DNA from: a virus
Virus record (IMG/VR): IMGVR_UViG_3300032241_001796
Location: 1-49,799 of that record
Direction: 5' to 3' (one strand)
Length of the DNA stretch: 49,799 nt
In this document: one piece after another, positions 49,446 to 49,799 of the stretch
Numbering within the stretch: the first letter of the stretch is position 1
Layout of the letters: the number at the start of each line of letters is the position of its first letter
Position numbers and translations under genes: made by a program
Notes under the pieces: generated by a model
What the model saw: the letters and a program-made list of their open reading frames with translations, nothing else
Told to the model about the DNA's origin: nothing
Databases searched by the model: none

Positions 49446-49799
49446 TGGCATTTGACCCTACATATAAAATGTCCATTCAGGATGCGAATGGTAACTATTA
49501 TTCAGCTACTCAAAGTGCGGCGGATGGTTCATGGAGCGTTACAACTTCACCAACACTCGCGTATGTAAATATATTGCCGGACGGATGGGCAGACTTAACG
49601 ATACAATGGGAGCGCGACACCAACTATTTAGGTATTTATCGCAGTCGAAGTGACCAAGGATTTAAGTTTTCGCAGAATGCAAGGGCTATTATTAAATATA
49701 TCCGTAGTACACAGGGAATAGTGGGGTATGGACTATTGAATATCTACATTTTAAATTATTCCGATACTGCTATAACATACCCTGTTTATTATAGTTCGG
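49445..49799 (+). CDS. Tail hub protein, N-terminal part (continues at base 1)
   Basis: MAFDPTYKMSIQDANGNYY start, overlapping the tape-measure stop by one base (TAATG). The frame is open to the window end, which duplicates bases 1-123, and then continues to 2534, giving 921 residues in total. See the entry at 1-2534. Confidence 0.75.
   Translation, partial: MAFDPTYKMSIQDANGNYYSATQSAADGSWSVTTSPTLAYVNILPDGWADLTIQWERDTNYLGIYRSRSDQGFKFSQNARAIIKYIRSTQGIVGYGLLNIYILNYSDTAITYPVYYSS
49677..49799. repeat. Terminal direct repeat, right copy
   Basis: Identical to bases 1-123; remove one copy to obtain the circular genome. Confidence 0.95.

Overview
The window is a complete, circularly closed tailed-phage genome of about 49,676 bp. 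Its last 123 bases (49677-49799) repeat bases 1-123, and the gene starting at 49445 reads in frame across the join to 2534. The host is almost certainly a member of the Bacteroidota, and a Chitinophagaceae/Sphingobacteriales-type host is plausible. The evidence: start codons checked have no Shine-Dalgarno sequence; promoters have the Bacteroidota form (TTTG or TTTC about 19-20 bases before TAnnTTTG); and three of the four exported proteins ending in a signal-peptidase-I site have Gln directly after an A-x-A site, as the Bacteroidota 'Q-rule' predicts. I see no integrase, DNA polymerase, RNA polymerase or intact tRNA gene. A 929-residue tape measure and no recognisable sheath suggest a siphovirus with a long flexible tail.

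Layout. (1) Packaging, head and tail, 31.6-49.8 kb then 0-7.7 kb: small and large terminase, a cluster of unknowns, portal with an inserted zinc-finger motif, two proteins sharing an N-terminal motif, scaffold, a ferritin-fold protein, major capsid protein behind its own promoter, tail genes, tape measure, a 921-residue tail hub, a 1168-residue fibre and a 372-residue tail protein. (2) Accessory island, 7.7-10.06 kb: mixed-strand small genes and two gene-free blocks that share sequence motifs. (3) A second fibre-like protein and a tightly overlapping lysis operon ending in a GH108-type endolysin, 10.06-13.5 kb. (4) Early and replication region, 13.5-31.5 kb: many small genes, an HTH protein, candidate annealing protein, YqaJ/lambda-type exonuclease, helicase-methyltransferase fusion, DUF4373 replication protein, DnaB, DUF1064 nuclease, a Cys-Ser triplet-repeat protein, a cytosine methyltransferase overprinted by a second reading frame, an HNH protein, a DnaA domain IV-like protein and small membrane proteins or lipoproteins.

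How it works together: early genes are driven by several similar promoters. Replication probably uses the host polymerase, loaded through DUF4373, DnaA-like and DnaB proteins, with an exonuclease/annealing-protein recombination pair. Late genes run in long co-directional operons punctuated by terminator hairpins next to highly expressed products. Most striking are the 47-fold C-S-x repeat protein, the dual-coding methyltransferase locus with a nine-G tract, a ferritin homologue that has apparently lost metal ligands, Sec signal peptides on fibre-like proteins, and a 48-nt tRNA-like fold.
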